Made by a program: the position numbers and the translations under genes
In this document: positions 19,853-28,059 of the stretch, in pieces
How the letters are laid out: the number at the start of each line of letters is the position of its first letter
How positions within the stretch are numbered: position 1 is the first letter of the stretch
Notes under the pieces: generated by a model
What the model saw: the letters and a program-made list of their open reading frames with translations, nothing else
Told to the model about the DNA's origin: nothing
Databases searched by the model: none
NCBI GenBank assembly: GCA_003538625.1
Contig: DPRR01000016.1
Span: 62,001-126,000, forward strand
Direction: 5' to 3'
DNA: 64,000 bases
Origin: Ignavibacteriales bacterium
GTDB taxonomy: Bacteria > Bacteroidota > Ignavibacteria > Ignavibacteriales > Ignavibacteriaceae

Positions 19853-20494
19853 ATGGAGAAAGTAATTATAGACGCACAAAAGCGAAGCAAAATTGATAAA
19901 GCATCCAGAAGTGCATTAAGAAAAGAAGGAAAAGTTCCTGGTATTTTTTATTCAAAACATCATGAGCCGCTTGCTGTGCAATTTTCAGAAAGAGCGATTC
20001 ATCCGCTCGTGTTTACATCTAAGACTAGTTTAATTACCTTAAATGTTGAAGGACATGAAGAATTAGATTGTATTATCAAAGATGTGCAGTTTGATCCAGT
20101 TACAGAAAAAATAGTTCATGTTGATCTGTTAGGACTAAAAAAAGGTGAGAAAATTCAAATTGAAGTACCTGTTCAATTAATTGGTAATCCGATTGGAATA
20201 AAAGAAGGCGGAATTTTACAACATACACTTCACAAAATTGAAATCGAATGCTTGCCGGTTGACATACCTGAACATTTGGAAATAGATGTTGCCGAATTAA
20301 AGCTGGGGCAAGCTATTCATGCTGGTGATCTTAAGTATGATAATTTTATTGTTCTCAATTCTCCTGAGTCGATTATTGCTGCTGTAACTCATCCAAAAGT
20401 TGAGAAAGTTGCTGAACCTGTTGCCGGTGAAACTACTGAAGCAGCAGAACCTGAAGTAATTACTAAAGGTAAACCTCAGGATAAAGAAGAATAG
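19853..20494 (+). CDS. rplY: 50S ribosomal protein L25 (TL5/CTC form)
   Basis: A 213-residue member of the long L25/CTC class that binds 5S rRNA. The N-terminal L25 domain (about 1-95) includes SRSALRKEGKVPGIFYSK, and the C-terminal TL5 beta domain (about 96-185) contains VPVQLIGNPIGIKEGGILQ and DIPEHLEIDVAELKLG. The tail after residue 185 is acidic and alanine-rich. It lies between prs and pth. Confidence 0.95.
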   Translation: MEKVIIDAQKRSKIDKASRSALRKEGKVPGIFYSKHHEPLAVQFSERAIHPLVFTSKTSLITLNVEGHEELDCIIKDVQFDPVTEKIVHVDLLGLKKGEKIQIEVPVQLIGNPIGIKEGGILQHTLHKIEIECLPVDIPEHLEIDVAELKLGQAIHAGDLKYDNFIVLNSPESIIAAVTHPKVEKVAEPVAGETTEAAEPEVITKGKPQDKEE

Positions 20495-20500
20495 AATTAA

Positions 20501-21097
20501 GTGCGCATTATTGTTGGAATTGGAAATCCAGGTAATAGTTATAAGGATAACAGGCACAATGTTGGATTTCAGTTTCTTGATTTTTTTGCTCAAAAAAAAA
20601 ATCTCTTATTTAATGCTTCAAAATTTGATTATCATTTTGCTGAAGGGGAACTCTCAGGTAATCCCTTCGTATTAGTTAAGCCCGATACTTATGTTAATAA
20701 TAGTGGTTTGGCAGTATTAGATTGTATCAGATATTATAGTGCAAATGTTGAAGATGTATTAGTTGTAGTTGATGATATTCACCTCAATTTTTCGGATATT
20801 AGAATTAGAAGATCCGGCGGTGATGGTGGACATAACGGATTAAACTCAATTATATATCATCTAAGTAGTGAAAACTTTTCCAGACTTAGGATCGGCATAG
20901 GCAGTGATTTTGAATCTGGAAGTCTTGTTAATTATGTGTTATCTAACTTTAACAAAAACGATTTTGTACAGTTAGAAAAAACTTTTAATCTAAGTATACA
21001 ACTAGTAGAAAGTTTTATATTAGATGGTTATAGTAATATGCTTAGTACCTTCAGCCGATTAAAAAATCTAGACAAACTAAATAAAGAATCAGAATAA
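20501..21097 (+). CDS. pth: Peptidyl-tRNA hydrolase
   Basis: Releases tRNA from prematurely dropped peptidyl-tRNA. The start is GTG, giving the canonical beginning MRIIVGIGNPGNSY with N9 and the catalytic H19 in NRHNVGF. A conserved aspartate lies in VVVDDIHL (91-92), and GGDGGHNGLNSI is the next family motif. Length 198 is standard. It starts 6 bases after rplY, so the genes are probably co-transcribed. Confidence 0.95.
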   Translation: MRIIVGIGNPGNSYKDNRHNVGFQFLDFFAQKKNLLFNASKFDYHFAEGELSGNPFVLVKPDTYVNNSGLAVLDCIRYYSANVEDVLVVVDDIHLNFSDIRIRRSGGDGGHNGLNSIIYHLSSENFSRLRIGIGSDFESGSLVNYVLSNFNKNDFVQLEKTFNLSIQLVESFILDGYSNMLSTFSRLKNLDKLNKESE

Positions 21098-21118
21098 ACT
21101 CTATTTGAGGAGAGCATA

Positions 21119-23323
21119 ATGGATCTAATATTTCACATTATTCCACTTTTTGGTGTGCTTGCATTACTTTACACATTCTGGCGTTCTAGCTGGATTAAGA
21201 AACAAGATGCAGGATCTGAAAAAATGCAGGTAATTGCCGGGCATATTGCTGAAGGCGCAATGGCTTTTCTTAAAGCAGAATATAAAGTATTGATATTTTT
21301 TGTTATTGCCGTTGCTGCACTACTTGCTTACAGCGGTGCCAACTCAGCTGATTCTTCACCACTTGTTGGTTTATCTTTTGTTGTTGGTGCATTTTGTTCG
21401 GCACTTGCTGGTTTTATTGGAATGAAAGTAGCAACAAAAGCGAATGTTAGAACAACCCAAGCCGCCAGAACAAGTATTGGTAAAGCATTAGAAATTGCCT
21501 TTGCCGGTGGCTCTGTTATGGGATTAGGTGTGGTTGGATTAGGTGTTTTAGGTTTAGGTGGTTTGATGATTATTTACGGCGATATATATGGAGTTTCTTC
21601 ATTAGAGAATGTTACAAAAGTTATTACAATTATAACCGGATTTTCTTTTGGCGCATCTTCTATAGCTCTCTTTGCAAGAGTTGGCGGCGGAATTTATACA
21701 AAAGCTGCAGATGTTGGTGCTGATCTGGTTGGTAAAGTTGAAGCTGGAATTCCTGAAGACCATCATCTAAACCCTGCTACTATTGCTGATAATGTCGGTG
21801 ATAATGTTGGTGACGTTGCAGGTATGGGAGCAGATCTTTTCGAATCTTATGTAGGATCTATCGTTAGTACGATGGTACTTGGAGCTGCATTTTTTCTTAC
21901 TCCTGAATTTGCGGCAAAGTTTAACAGTCTGGGAGCAGTTTTGCTTCCATTAGTAATTGCAAGCGTTGGTATCGTTGCATCAATTATCGGAACTTTTTTT
22001 GTTAAAGTAAAAGAAGGCGGTGATCCTCAAAAAGCACTTAATCTTGGTAATATTATTTCTGGAATCTTAATGATTGTTGCTTCCTGGTTCCTGATTAAAT
22101 GGCTGTTACCTGATACATGGTATTTTCAAGATCCACTGTATCAATGGGCCGACCCGGTCAAAGGAAATCTTTATACATCAACAGGTATTTTTATCGCAAC
22201 CGTTGTGGGAATTATTTCAGGTGCAATGTTAGGAATGATTACAGAATATTATACTGGCAGCGGTAAAGGTCCTGTAAAAGGAATTGTAAGACAATCTTTA
22301 ACCGGTGCGGCAACAAATATAATTTCAGGTTTAAGTGTAGGAATGATTTCTACTGCTCTTCCCGCAATCGTATTGGGATTTGCAATTATAATCGCCTTTA
22401 ATTTTGGCGGACTGTATGGAATAGCAATAGCTGCGGTTGGAATGCTTTCAATACTTGGTATTCAACTGGCTGTTGATGCTTATGGCCCTATCTCTGATAA
22501 TGCCGGTGGAATTGCAGAAATGGCTGAACTTCCAAAAGAAGTAAGAGCAAGAACAGATAAATTGGATGCCGTAGGAAATACTACAGCGGCTATAGGAAAA
22601 GGTTTTGCAATCGGATCTGCAGCGTTAACTGCCCTTGCATTATTTGGTGCTTACATGACATCTGCAAAGTTATCATCTATTGATATCTCGAAAGCAGTTG
22701 TGATGTCTGGATTATTAATGGGTGCAATGATTCCATTTTTATTTTCGGCCCTGGCTATGCAAGCTGTAGGTAAGGCAGCAATGGCAATGATTGAGGAAGT
22801 TAGAAGACAATTTAATACAATCCCTCAATTAAAAGCTGCATTAAATGTGATGAGGAAAAATGATGGAATCGAACATTCCCTATGGTCTAAAGAGGATATT
22901 GGAATTTTTGAGGATGCAGAAGGCAAAGCGGAGTATGGTAAATGCGTTGAGATTTCAACTAAATCTGCAATAAAACAAATGGTTCTTCCCGGATTATTGG
23001 CTGTATTAATTCCATTGCTTGTTGGATTTGCTGGAGATAAAGAAATGCTTGGCGGCCTTATTGCTGGAGTTACAGTATCCGGAGTTTTGATGGCTATCTT
23101 TCAGGCAAACGCCGGCGGAGCCTGGGATAATGCAAAAAAGATGTTTGAAGAGGGTGTTGAAATTAATGGACAAAAATATTTTAAAGGCTCTGATGCTCAT
23201 AAAGCAGCTGTTGTTGGTGATACCGTTGGTGATCCATTTAAAGATACGTCAGGTCCTTCGCTTAATATATTGTTAAAATTAATGTCCGTAGTTTCTCTTG
23301 TAATTGCGCCTTTAATTCGGTAA
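21119..23323 (+). CDS. hppA: K+-dependent membrane-bound pyrophosphatase (ion pump)
   Basis: A 734-residue integral membrane protein with about 16 helices that couples PPi hydrolysis to H+ or Na+ export. The PPi site is seen in GGGIYTKAADVGADLVGKVE, ADNVGDNVGDVAGMGADLFE and in the C-terminal VVGDTVGDPFKDTSGPSLNILLK. In the motif GNTTAAIGKGFAIGSA, alanine stands where K+-independent enzymes have lysine, so a K+-dependent form is inferred. Whether it pumps Na+ or H+ cannot be told from these motifs. A good Shine-Dalgarno (GAGGAGA) precedes the ATG. Confidence 0.95.
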   Translation: MDLIFHIIPLFGVLALLYTFWRSSWIKKQDAGSEKMQVIAGHIAEGAMAFLKAEYKVLIFFVIAVAALLAYSGANSADSSPLVGLSFVVGAFCSALAGFIGMKVATKANVRTTQAARTSIGKALEIAFAGGSVMGLGVVGLGVLGLGGLMIIYGDIYGVSSLENVTKVITIITGFSFGASSIALFARVGGGIYTKAADVGADLVGKVEAGIPEDHHLNPATIADNVGDNVGDVAGMGADLFESYVGSIVSTMVLGAAFFLTPEFAAKFNSLGAVLLPLVIASVGIVASIIGTFFVKVKEGGDPQKALNLGNIISGILMIVASWFLIKWLLPDTWYFQDPLYQWADPVKGNLYTSTGIFIATVVGIISGAMLGMITEYYTGSGKGPVKGIVRQSLTGAATNIISGLSVGMISTALPAIVLGFAIIIAFNFGGLYGIAIAAVGMLSILGIQLAVDAYGPISDNAGGIAEMAELPKEVRARTDKLDAVGNTTAAIGKGFAIGSAALTALALFGAYMTSAKLSSIDISKAVVMSGLLMGAMIPFLFSALAMQAVGKAAMAMIEEVRRQFNTIPQLKAALNVMRKNDGIEHSLWSKEDIGIFEDAEGKAEYGKCVEISTKSAIKQMVLPGLLAVLIPLLVGFAGDKEMLGGLIAGVTVSGVLMAIFQANAGGAWDNAKKMFEEGVEINGQKYFKGSDAHKAAVVGDTVGDPFKDTSGPSLNILLKLMSVVSLVIAPLIR

Positions 23324-23363
23324 TTTTTGATCGCTTTTTAATAAATATTTTATAAACCCTGCT

Positions 23364-23408
23364 CTTACTTCTGAAAAAGTAAGGGCCATAAAGTCCATAG
23401 GGAGGTGA
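23364..23408 (+). promoter_or_regulatory. rpsF leader hairpin and strong ribosome binding site
   Basis: A hairpin (CTTACTT 23364-23370, loop CTGAAA, AAGTAAG 23377-23383) is followed by GGAGGTGA at 23401-23408, a full anti-Shine-Dalgarno match 6 bases before the rpsF ATG. The hairpin may be a leader for autoregulation by S6/S18, as known in other bacteria; this is an inference. Confidence 0.45.
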
Positions 23409-23414
23409 TACTAA

Positions 23415-23834
23415 ATGAGAACTGGTGTATACGAAAGTGCCGTTCTTATAAATGCTGCGTTAGACGATCAGCAAATCGATTCAATTCTTTCCAGAATTAA
23501 AGATTTTATAACCAATAACGGCGGACAAATCCGCGAAGTTGATAATTGGGGCCGTAAGCGTCTTGCCTATCCCGTTGAAAAAAGTAAAATCGGATATTAT
23601 GCCATTTATAGATTTGATGGCCCTAGTGATATCGTTGCCAAATTAGAAAGAACATATAGCTTAGATGAACAAATTTTAAGATTTGTCACACTTAAACTTG
23701 ATAACGACGCATTAGAACAGCTCGAAAAAAACAAAACACTTTCATCTACGATTAAAGATGAAATAATTCCAGATGCCGTTGAGATAAAAACTCCGGTAGT
23801 TGAAGAAGAAACTAATAATGAAGACAATGGTTAA
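23415..23834 (+). CDS. rpsF: 30S ribosomal protein S6
   Basis: A 139-residue S6 with the conserved start YESAVLINAALDDQQI and the motif NWGRKRLAYPVEKSKIGYYAIYRF. S6 binds S18 and the central domain of 16S rRNA. The C-terminal 40 residues are an acidic extension. First gene of rpsF-ssb-rpsR-rplI, the classical order. Confidence 0.97.
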   Translation: MRTGVYESAVLINAALDDQQIDSILSRIKDFITNNGGQIREVDNWGRKRLAYPVEKSKIGYYAIYRFDGPSDIVAKLERTYSLDEQILRFVTLKLDNDALEQLEKNKTLSSTIKDEIIPDAVEIKTPVVEEETNNEDNG

Positions 23835-23868
23835 TAATTACTAAATGATTTAGTTTGGAGGTTTACAA

Positions 23869-24375
23869 ATGGCCGATTTGAAAATGCCTGAAATTAATTA
23901 CGTAATAGTAGCAGGAAATCTTACAAAGGATCCTATATTCAGAGAAACTACAAATGGTACACCTGTTGTAAATTTTTCTATTGCTTCAAACAGGAAATTC
24001 AAAGACAGTACAAATCAATGGCAGGAAGATGTTTGTTATGTTGGTATCGTTGCCTGGAATAGACTTGCTGAGAGCTGCAGGGACAGACTTAGAAAAGGTT
24101 CTGCTGTTTTAGTTGATGGTGAATTACAAAGCAGAAGCTGGAAATCAGAAGACGGACATAACAGAAGTATAGTAGAAATTAAAGCCCGAAGAATTCAGTT
24201 TCTTAATAAAAGATTGGTTGGAACTGACGGAAACGGTTCGATTGAAGATGAAGAAATAAGTGTTGCTGTTGATGATTCAATCGATTATACAGAAGACTCT
24301 TTTGATAAATTTTTATCTGAAGAAGAATCAAGTTTAATTAAACAATCAGGTAATGGAAATGAAGAAAGAAGTTAG
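23869..24375 (+). CDS. ssb: Single-stranded DNA-binding protein
   Basis: The OB fold spans about residues 8-115: NYVIVAGNLTKDPIFRETTNGTPVVNFSIASNRKF, then VGIVAWNRLAESC and LVDGELQSRSWKSEDG. It binds single-stranded DNA during replication and repair. The C-terminal region is acidic, but the protein ends SGNGNEERS and lacks the usual DDDIPF-like tip that recruits partner proteins. The end of the gene overlaps the rpsR start by 23 bases, which explains part of the unusual tail. A GGAGG site lies 8 bases upstream of the ATG. Confidence 0.93.
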   Translation: MADLKMPEINYVIVAGNLTKDPIFRETTNGTPVVNFSIASNRKFKDSTNQWQEDVCYVGIVAWNRLAESCRDRLRKGSAVLVDGELQSRSWKSEDGHNRSIVEIKARRIQFLNKRLVGTDGNGSIEDEEISVAVDDSIDYTEDSFDKFLSEEESSLIKQSGNGNEERS

Positions 24376-24589
24376 AACAAAAAAAGTCTGTAGGTTTACT
24401 CAAAATGGTATTAAATATATCGATTATAAAGATGTTAAACTTTTACAGAAATTTATCACTGAGCAAGGAAAGATTATTCCCAAAAGAATAACCGGAACAA
24501 GTTCAAAGTATCAGCGTGAATTAGCTGCAGCTATTAAACGTGCAAGACATATGGCACTTTTACCATATGTTTCAGATACTGTTAGATAG
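24353..24589 (+). CDS. rpsR: 30S ribosomal protein S18
   Basis: A 78-residue S18 with KKVCRFTQNGIKYIDYKDVKLLQKFITEQGKIIPKR and the rRNA-binding KYQRELAAAIKRARHMALLPY. The start lies inside ssb; a second in-frame ATG at 24359 (MKKEV) is equally plausible. The overlap implies translational coupling with ssb. Confidence 0.95.
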   Translation: MEMKKEVRTKKVCRFTQNGIKYIDYKDVKLLQKFITEQGKIIPKRITGTSSKYQRELAAAIKRARHMALLPYVSDTVR

Positions 24590-24610
24590 TTAAATTAAGC
24601 CGGAGAAAAA

Positions 24611-25054
24611 ATGAAAGTTATTTTAAGACAAGACTTTGAATCCCTAGGCAAAATAGGCGAAGTTGTTGATGTAAAAGACGGGTACGCAAGAAATTATCTT
24701 TTCCCCAGAGGTTTAGCTTATGCTGCCCTTAAAGGGAATATAAGATCTCTTGATGAAGAGAAAAAATCCGTTGAAAAACGTAATCTGCAGGAACTTAAAG
24801 CTGCAGAAACTCTTGCTGCTGAGCTTGAAACGGTTTCGGTAACAATACCTGTTCAGGTTGGTGAAGAAGATAAGATCTTTGGAACCGTAACAACTCAAAT
24901 GATTGCCGATGCTCTTAAGGAAAAAAGTTACGATATCGACAAAAGAAAAGTTGAAATTGAAGAACCCATTAAAGCTCTTGGAATATATGGAGTAAGTCTA
25001 AAAATCCATCCAAGCGTTAACGCCAAAATTAAAGTATGGGTTGTTCGAGAGTAG
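24611..25054 (+). CDS. rplI: 50S ribosomal protein L9
   Basis: A 147-residue L9. The N-terminal rRNA-binding domain reads MKVILRQDFESLGKIGEVVDVKDGYARNYL, followed by the long connecting helix (about 40-75) and the C-terminal domain with KIFGTVTTQMIADAL. Last gene of the operon, followed by a strong terminator. Confidence 0.97.
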   Translation: MKVILRQDFESLGKIGEVVDVKDGYARNYLFPRGLAYAALKGNIRSLDEEKKSVEKRNLQELKAAETLAAELETVSVTIPVQVGEEDKIFGTVTTQMIADALKEKSYDIDKRKVEIEEPIKALGIYGVSLKIHPSVNAKIKVWVVRE

Positions 25055-25074
25055 AGTTTTAATTGTTTAAAACT

Positions 25075-25105
25075 AAAAAGGGAATCCACTCGGATTCCCT
25101 TTTTT
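25075..25105. terminator. Intrinsic terminator, probably bidirectional
   Basis: A perfect 8-base stem (GGGAATCC 25080-25087, loop ACTC, GGATTCCC 25092-25099) is followed by six T on the plus strand and preceded by five A. It ends rpsF-ssb-rpsR-rplI and can also serve rpmB on the other strand. Confidence 0.9.
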
Positions 25106-25124
25106 ATTTATATAAAAATCTCTC

Positions 25125-25364
25125 TTATCTAATTTTAATTTTCTTTTCACTTACAAGTTTAGCAATATGAGCGGTACCTTTTTTATTAATAGTTTTTATA
25201 GCACTTGTAGAAAGTTTTAGTGTTACAAATCTATTTAACTCTTGAACCCATACTCTTTTCTTCTGAAGATTAGGTAAAAAACGAGTTTTAGTTTTATTAT
25301 GTGCGTGAGAAATATTATTTCCGGCAACCGGACTTACACCTGTTACTTGGCATCTTCTGGCCAT
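25125..25364 (-). CDS. rpmB: 50S ribosomal protein L28
   Basis: A 79-residue L28 with MARRCQVTGVSPVAGNNISHAHNKTKTRF and NRFVTLKLSTSAIKTI. It is monocistronic and convergent with rplI. No Cys pair for zinc beyond the single N-terminal cysteine is seen. Confidence 0.96.
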   Translation of the reverse strand: MARRCQVTGVSPVAGNNISHAHNKTKTRFLPNLQKKRVWVQELNRFVTLKLSTSAIKTINKKGTAHIAKLVSEKKIKIR

Positions 25365-25584
25365 TGCTATTGCTCCTTAATATAAATTCTTTTCGATTTT
25401 AGAGCCGTAAATATAAGTAAATCGTTCCAAAAAACTAAAAATTTTACTTATTATTTTTTTTGATTTATGCAGACACTTCAAATAATTAAGTTTATCAACA
25501 GTTTACCGCTCAATTGTCTTGATTATGTTGATAGAAACTGTATTTTTGGGTTAAATTTTAACAAATTTGAAATTATAGGTTATT

Positions 25585-26196
25585 ATGGAATTTTTTGAAC
25601 TGCACCCGCAAAACCCACAAATAAGATTCATTAGCAAAGCTGTTGATGTTTTAAAAAACGGTGGTATAATTATTTTTCCTACTGATACTTATTATGGCTT
25701 AGGATGTGATTTGTTCAATAGAGAGGGAATTGAACAAATACTCAGCATAAAAAATGAAACAGACACAAAACTTTTTAGTTTTATTTGTTCTGATCTAAAA
25801 GATATATCTAACTATGCTAAAGTATCCGATTATGCTTATCGTACTATGAAGCATTTGTTGCCGGGACCATATACTTTTATTTTACCTGCCGCCAAAGTAA
25901 TCCCCAAAAAACTATGGAGTAAAAGAAAAACCGTAGGTATAAGAGTACCCAATCATGCGGTTACGCTTCAATTAGTTAAAGAACTGGGAAATCCAATTGC
26001 AAGTACAAGTGCAACCACAAGGCTAGGTGAGGCTTTAATTGATCCATTTGAAATTAAAAATATTTTTAACTCTCGGGTTGATCTAATGCTAGCTTCCAGT
26101 ACAATGAGTTTTGAACCATCTAGTATAGTGGACCTTAGCAGTGATGAGCCTGAAATAATTCGTGAAGGCGCCGGTGATGTGAGCTTGTTTAAATAA
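25585..26196 (+). CDS. tsaC: L-threonylcarbamoyladenylate synthase (Sua5/YciO/YrdC family)
   Basis: A 203-residue YrdC-domain protein. It makes threonylcarbamoyl-AMP for the t6A37 modification of ANN-decoding tRNAs. The N-terminal loop IIFPTDTYYGLGCDLFN and the later LPGPYTFILPA and VGIRVPNH segments match the family, as does NPIASTSATTRLGE, the serine-rich nucleotide loop. It lacks the extra C-terminal Sua5 domain. YciO-type paralogues of unknown role look similar, so tsaC is likely but not certain. Confidence 0.85.
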   Translation: MEFFELHPQNPQIRFISKAVDVLKNGGIIIFPTDTYYGLGCDLFNREGIEQILSIKNETDTKLFSFICSDLKDISNYAKVSDYAYRTMKHLLPGPYTFILPAAKVIPKKLWSKRKTVGIRVPNHAVTLQLVKELGNPIASTSATTRLGEALIDPFEIKNIFNSRVDLMLASSTMSFEPSSIVDLSSDEPEIIREGAGDVSLFK

Positions 26197-26216
26197 GCTT
26201 TAAATTTTCAAATTTT

Positions 26217-26241
26217 GTTGGGAGATGCTATTTCTCCCAAC
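26217..26241. terminator. Hairpin between convergent tsaC and SDR genes
   Basis: A perfect 9-base stem (GTTGGGAGA 26217-26225, 7-base loop, TCTCCCAAC 26233-26241) lies between the two stop codons, with AT-rich flanks on both sides. It is probably a shared terminator. Confidence 0.7.
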
Positions 26242-26243
26242 TA

Positions 26244-27014
26244 TTATTTTCTGTAAACCTGTGTTGATGATGCTTGCTGGAGAGGTGTAATAATTATTTC
26301 GTTAATGTTTACATTTTGGGGACGTGTTGCACAGAAAATTACAGCTTCGGCAACATCCTCCGGTGAGAGCGGGGTAACGCCTTTATAAACCTGTTCTGCT
26401 CTGGAATCATCACCTGAAAACCTGACTTTACTAAATTCAGTATAAACCATTCCTGGATCAACACTGCTGACTTTTATTCCTTTATCAAGCATATCTAATC
26501 TAAATGATTGTGTTAACGACTTTACAGCAAACTTAGTGGCAGAATAAACATTTCCATAAGTGTAAACCTCGTGGCCGGCAGTTGATCCAATATTTATAAT
26601 ATGTCCGCTCTGTCTTTCTACCATAAATGGAGAAATAACACGAGTGACATTTAACAGCCCCTTAATGTTAGTATCAATCATTTCATCCCAATCGGATAAT
26701 TTTCCTGAATACACTTTATCTAAACCTTTAGCCAGTCCGGCATTGTTTATTAAAAAATCAACATTCTTCCATTCTGTTTCTAACGAATCAAATTTGTTCT
26801 CTACTTCTTCATAATTTCGGACGTCGAATGCTAAGCATTTAACTTTTATCGAAAATTCCTTTTCTAATTTCTGAGAAAGGATTTTAATTCTTTCTTCTCT
26901 TCGTGCAACTAAAATCAAACGAACTTTTTGTTTTGCGAATTCTTTTGCACAAGCTTCTCCTATTCCTGATGATGCACCAGTTATTAAGACGATTTTATCT
27001 TTAAGATTAACCAT
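26244..27014 (-). CDS. Short-chain dehydrogenase/reductase (YdfG-like)
   Basis: A classical SDR of 256 residues. The cofactor loop TGASSGIG is at 12-19, NNAG at 90-93 and the catalytic S144, Y157 and K161 (YxxxK) are all present. The sequence DPGMVYTEFSKVRFSGD near the C-terminus resembles YdfG-type 3-hydroxy acid dehydrogenases acting on serine or 3-hydroxypropionate. The substrate cannot be fixed from the sequence. It is the last gene of the lonH-pyk-amrS-SDR operon, 18 bases after amrS. Confidence 0.85.
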   Translation of the reverse strand: MVNLKDKIVLITGASSGIGEACAKEFAKQKVRLILVARREERIKILSQKLEKEFSIKVKCLAFDVRNYEEVENKFDSLETEWKNVDFLINNAGLAKGLDKVYSGKLSDWDEMIDTNIKGLLNVTRVISPFMVERQSGHIINIGSTAGHEVYTYGNVYSATKFAVKSLTQSFRLDMLDKGIKVSSVDPGMVYTEFSKVRFSGDDSRAEQVYKGVTPLSPEDVAEAVIFCATRPQNVNINEIIITPLQQASSTQVYRK

Positions 27015-27032
27015 AACACTTTCCTAATATTT

Positions 27033-28058
27033 TTATGAATAAATACCCGGTATTTTATTGCCGCATTTTTTGCAGCTATCTTTTACAAGATTAACTAATT
27101 TTATTTGATGCCAGGTTCTTTCTATCAATAAACTTCCGCAATTTAAGCAGTAAGTAGACTGATTTTTTGTATCATTAACATTTCCAATATAACAATATTT
27201 AATTCCCATTTGATCTGCAATATTTTTTGCGCGTATTAAAGTTGAATGAGGTGTTGATATTTTATTCATCATCTTAAAATCTGGGTGAAAGGCTGTAAAA
27301 TGTAACGGAATATTTTCACCAAGATTCTTTAAAATCCACTCGCACTCATTTTTTATTTCTTCATCAGAATCATTTTCATCTGGTATAAGAAGGGTTGTTA
27401 TTTCAAACCAGACATCAGTTTCATTCTTTAACCAAATTAATGTATTTAAAACATCATTTAAATGTGAAAAAGTATTCTTATAATAAAATCTTTCGGTAAA
27501 GCCCTTCAGATCAACATTGGCAGCATCTATAAATTTATAAACATCTTTACGAGCCTGTTTATCAATATATCCCGCAGTTACCATTACAGATTTTAAATTT
27601 TCTTCTTTTGCAATTTTTGAGATATCAATTACATACTCTCCAAAAATTGTAGGATCATTATATGTAAAGGCAATGGATGGAGTAGAATATTTTTTTGCAA
27701 GAGAAACTACATCTTCAGGAGATGCAATTAAAGAATTAATGTCGTCAAGTTTAGCTTTGCTTATGGACCAGTTTTGACAGAATTTACAACCAAGATTGCA
27801 CCCCGCAGTTCCAAAACTTAAAACCTTAGTGCCGGGTAAAAAATGATTAAGTGGTTTTTTTTCTATTGGATCAATTCCAAATCCGGTCGGTTTACCATAA
27901 CCAATTGTAATAAGTTTTCCGTTAATGTTTTGTCTGATATAACAGAAACCCGGTTGACCTTCACCAATTTCACAGTATCTGGGGCAAAGTGTGCACATGA
28001 TTTTTCCACGTTCAGTTTTGTGCCACCATAATGCTTCTTTTAAATCCTGCTTATTCAT
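27033..28058 (-). CDS. amrS: AmmeMemoRadiSam-system radical SAM enzyme (AmrS)
   Basis: A 341-residue radical SAM protein. The 4Fe-4S cluster motif is GCNLGCKFCQNW (C87, C91, C94, CxxxCxxC). A second cysteine set near the N-terminus (CTLCPRYC) and a C-terminal zinc-ribbon-like part (CLNCG...CKKCG) are typical of the AmrS group. In other genomes AmrS is grouped with AMMECR1- and Memo-family proteins in an undefined modification system; neither partner is in this window. It starts one base after the pyk stop, so it is co-translated with pyruvate kinase. Confidence 0.9.
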   Translation of the reverse strand: MNKQDLKEALWWHKTERGKIMCTLCPRYCEIGEGQPGFCYIRQNINGKLITIGYGKPTGFGIDPIEKKPLNHFLPGTKVLSFGTAGCNLGCKFCQNWSISKAKLDDINSLIASPEDVVSLAKKYSTPSIAFTYNDPTIFGEYVIDISKIAKEENLKSVMVTAGYIDKQARKDVYKFIDAANVDLKGFTERFYYKNTFSHLNDVLNTLIWLKNETDVWFEITTLLIPDENDSDEEIKNECEWILKNLGENIPLHFTAFHPDFKMMNKISTPHSTLIRAKNIADQMGIKYCYIGNVNDTKNQSTYCLNCGSLLIERTWHQIKLVNLVKDSCKKCGNKIPGIYS

Positions 28059-28059
28059 T

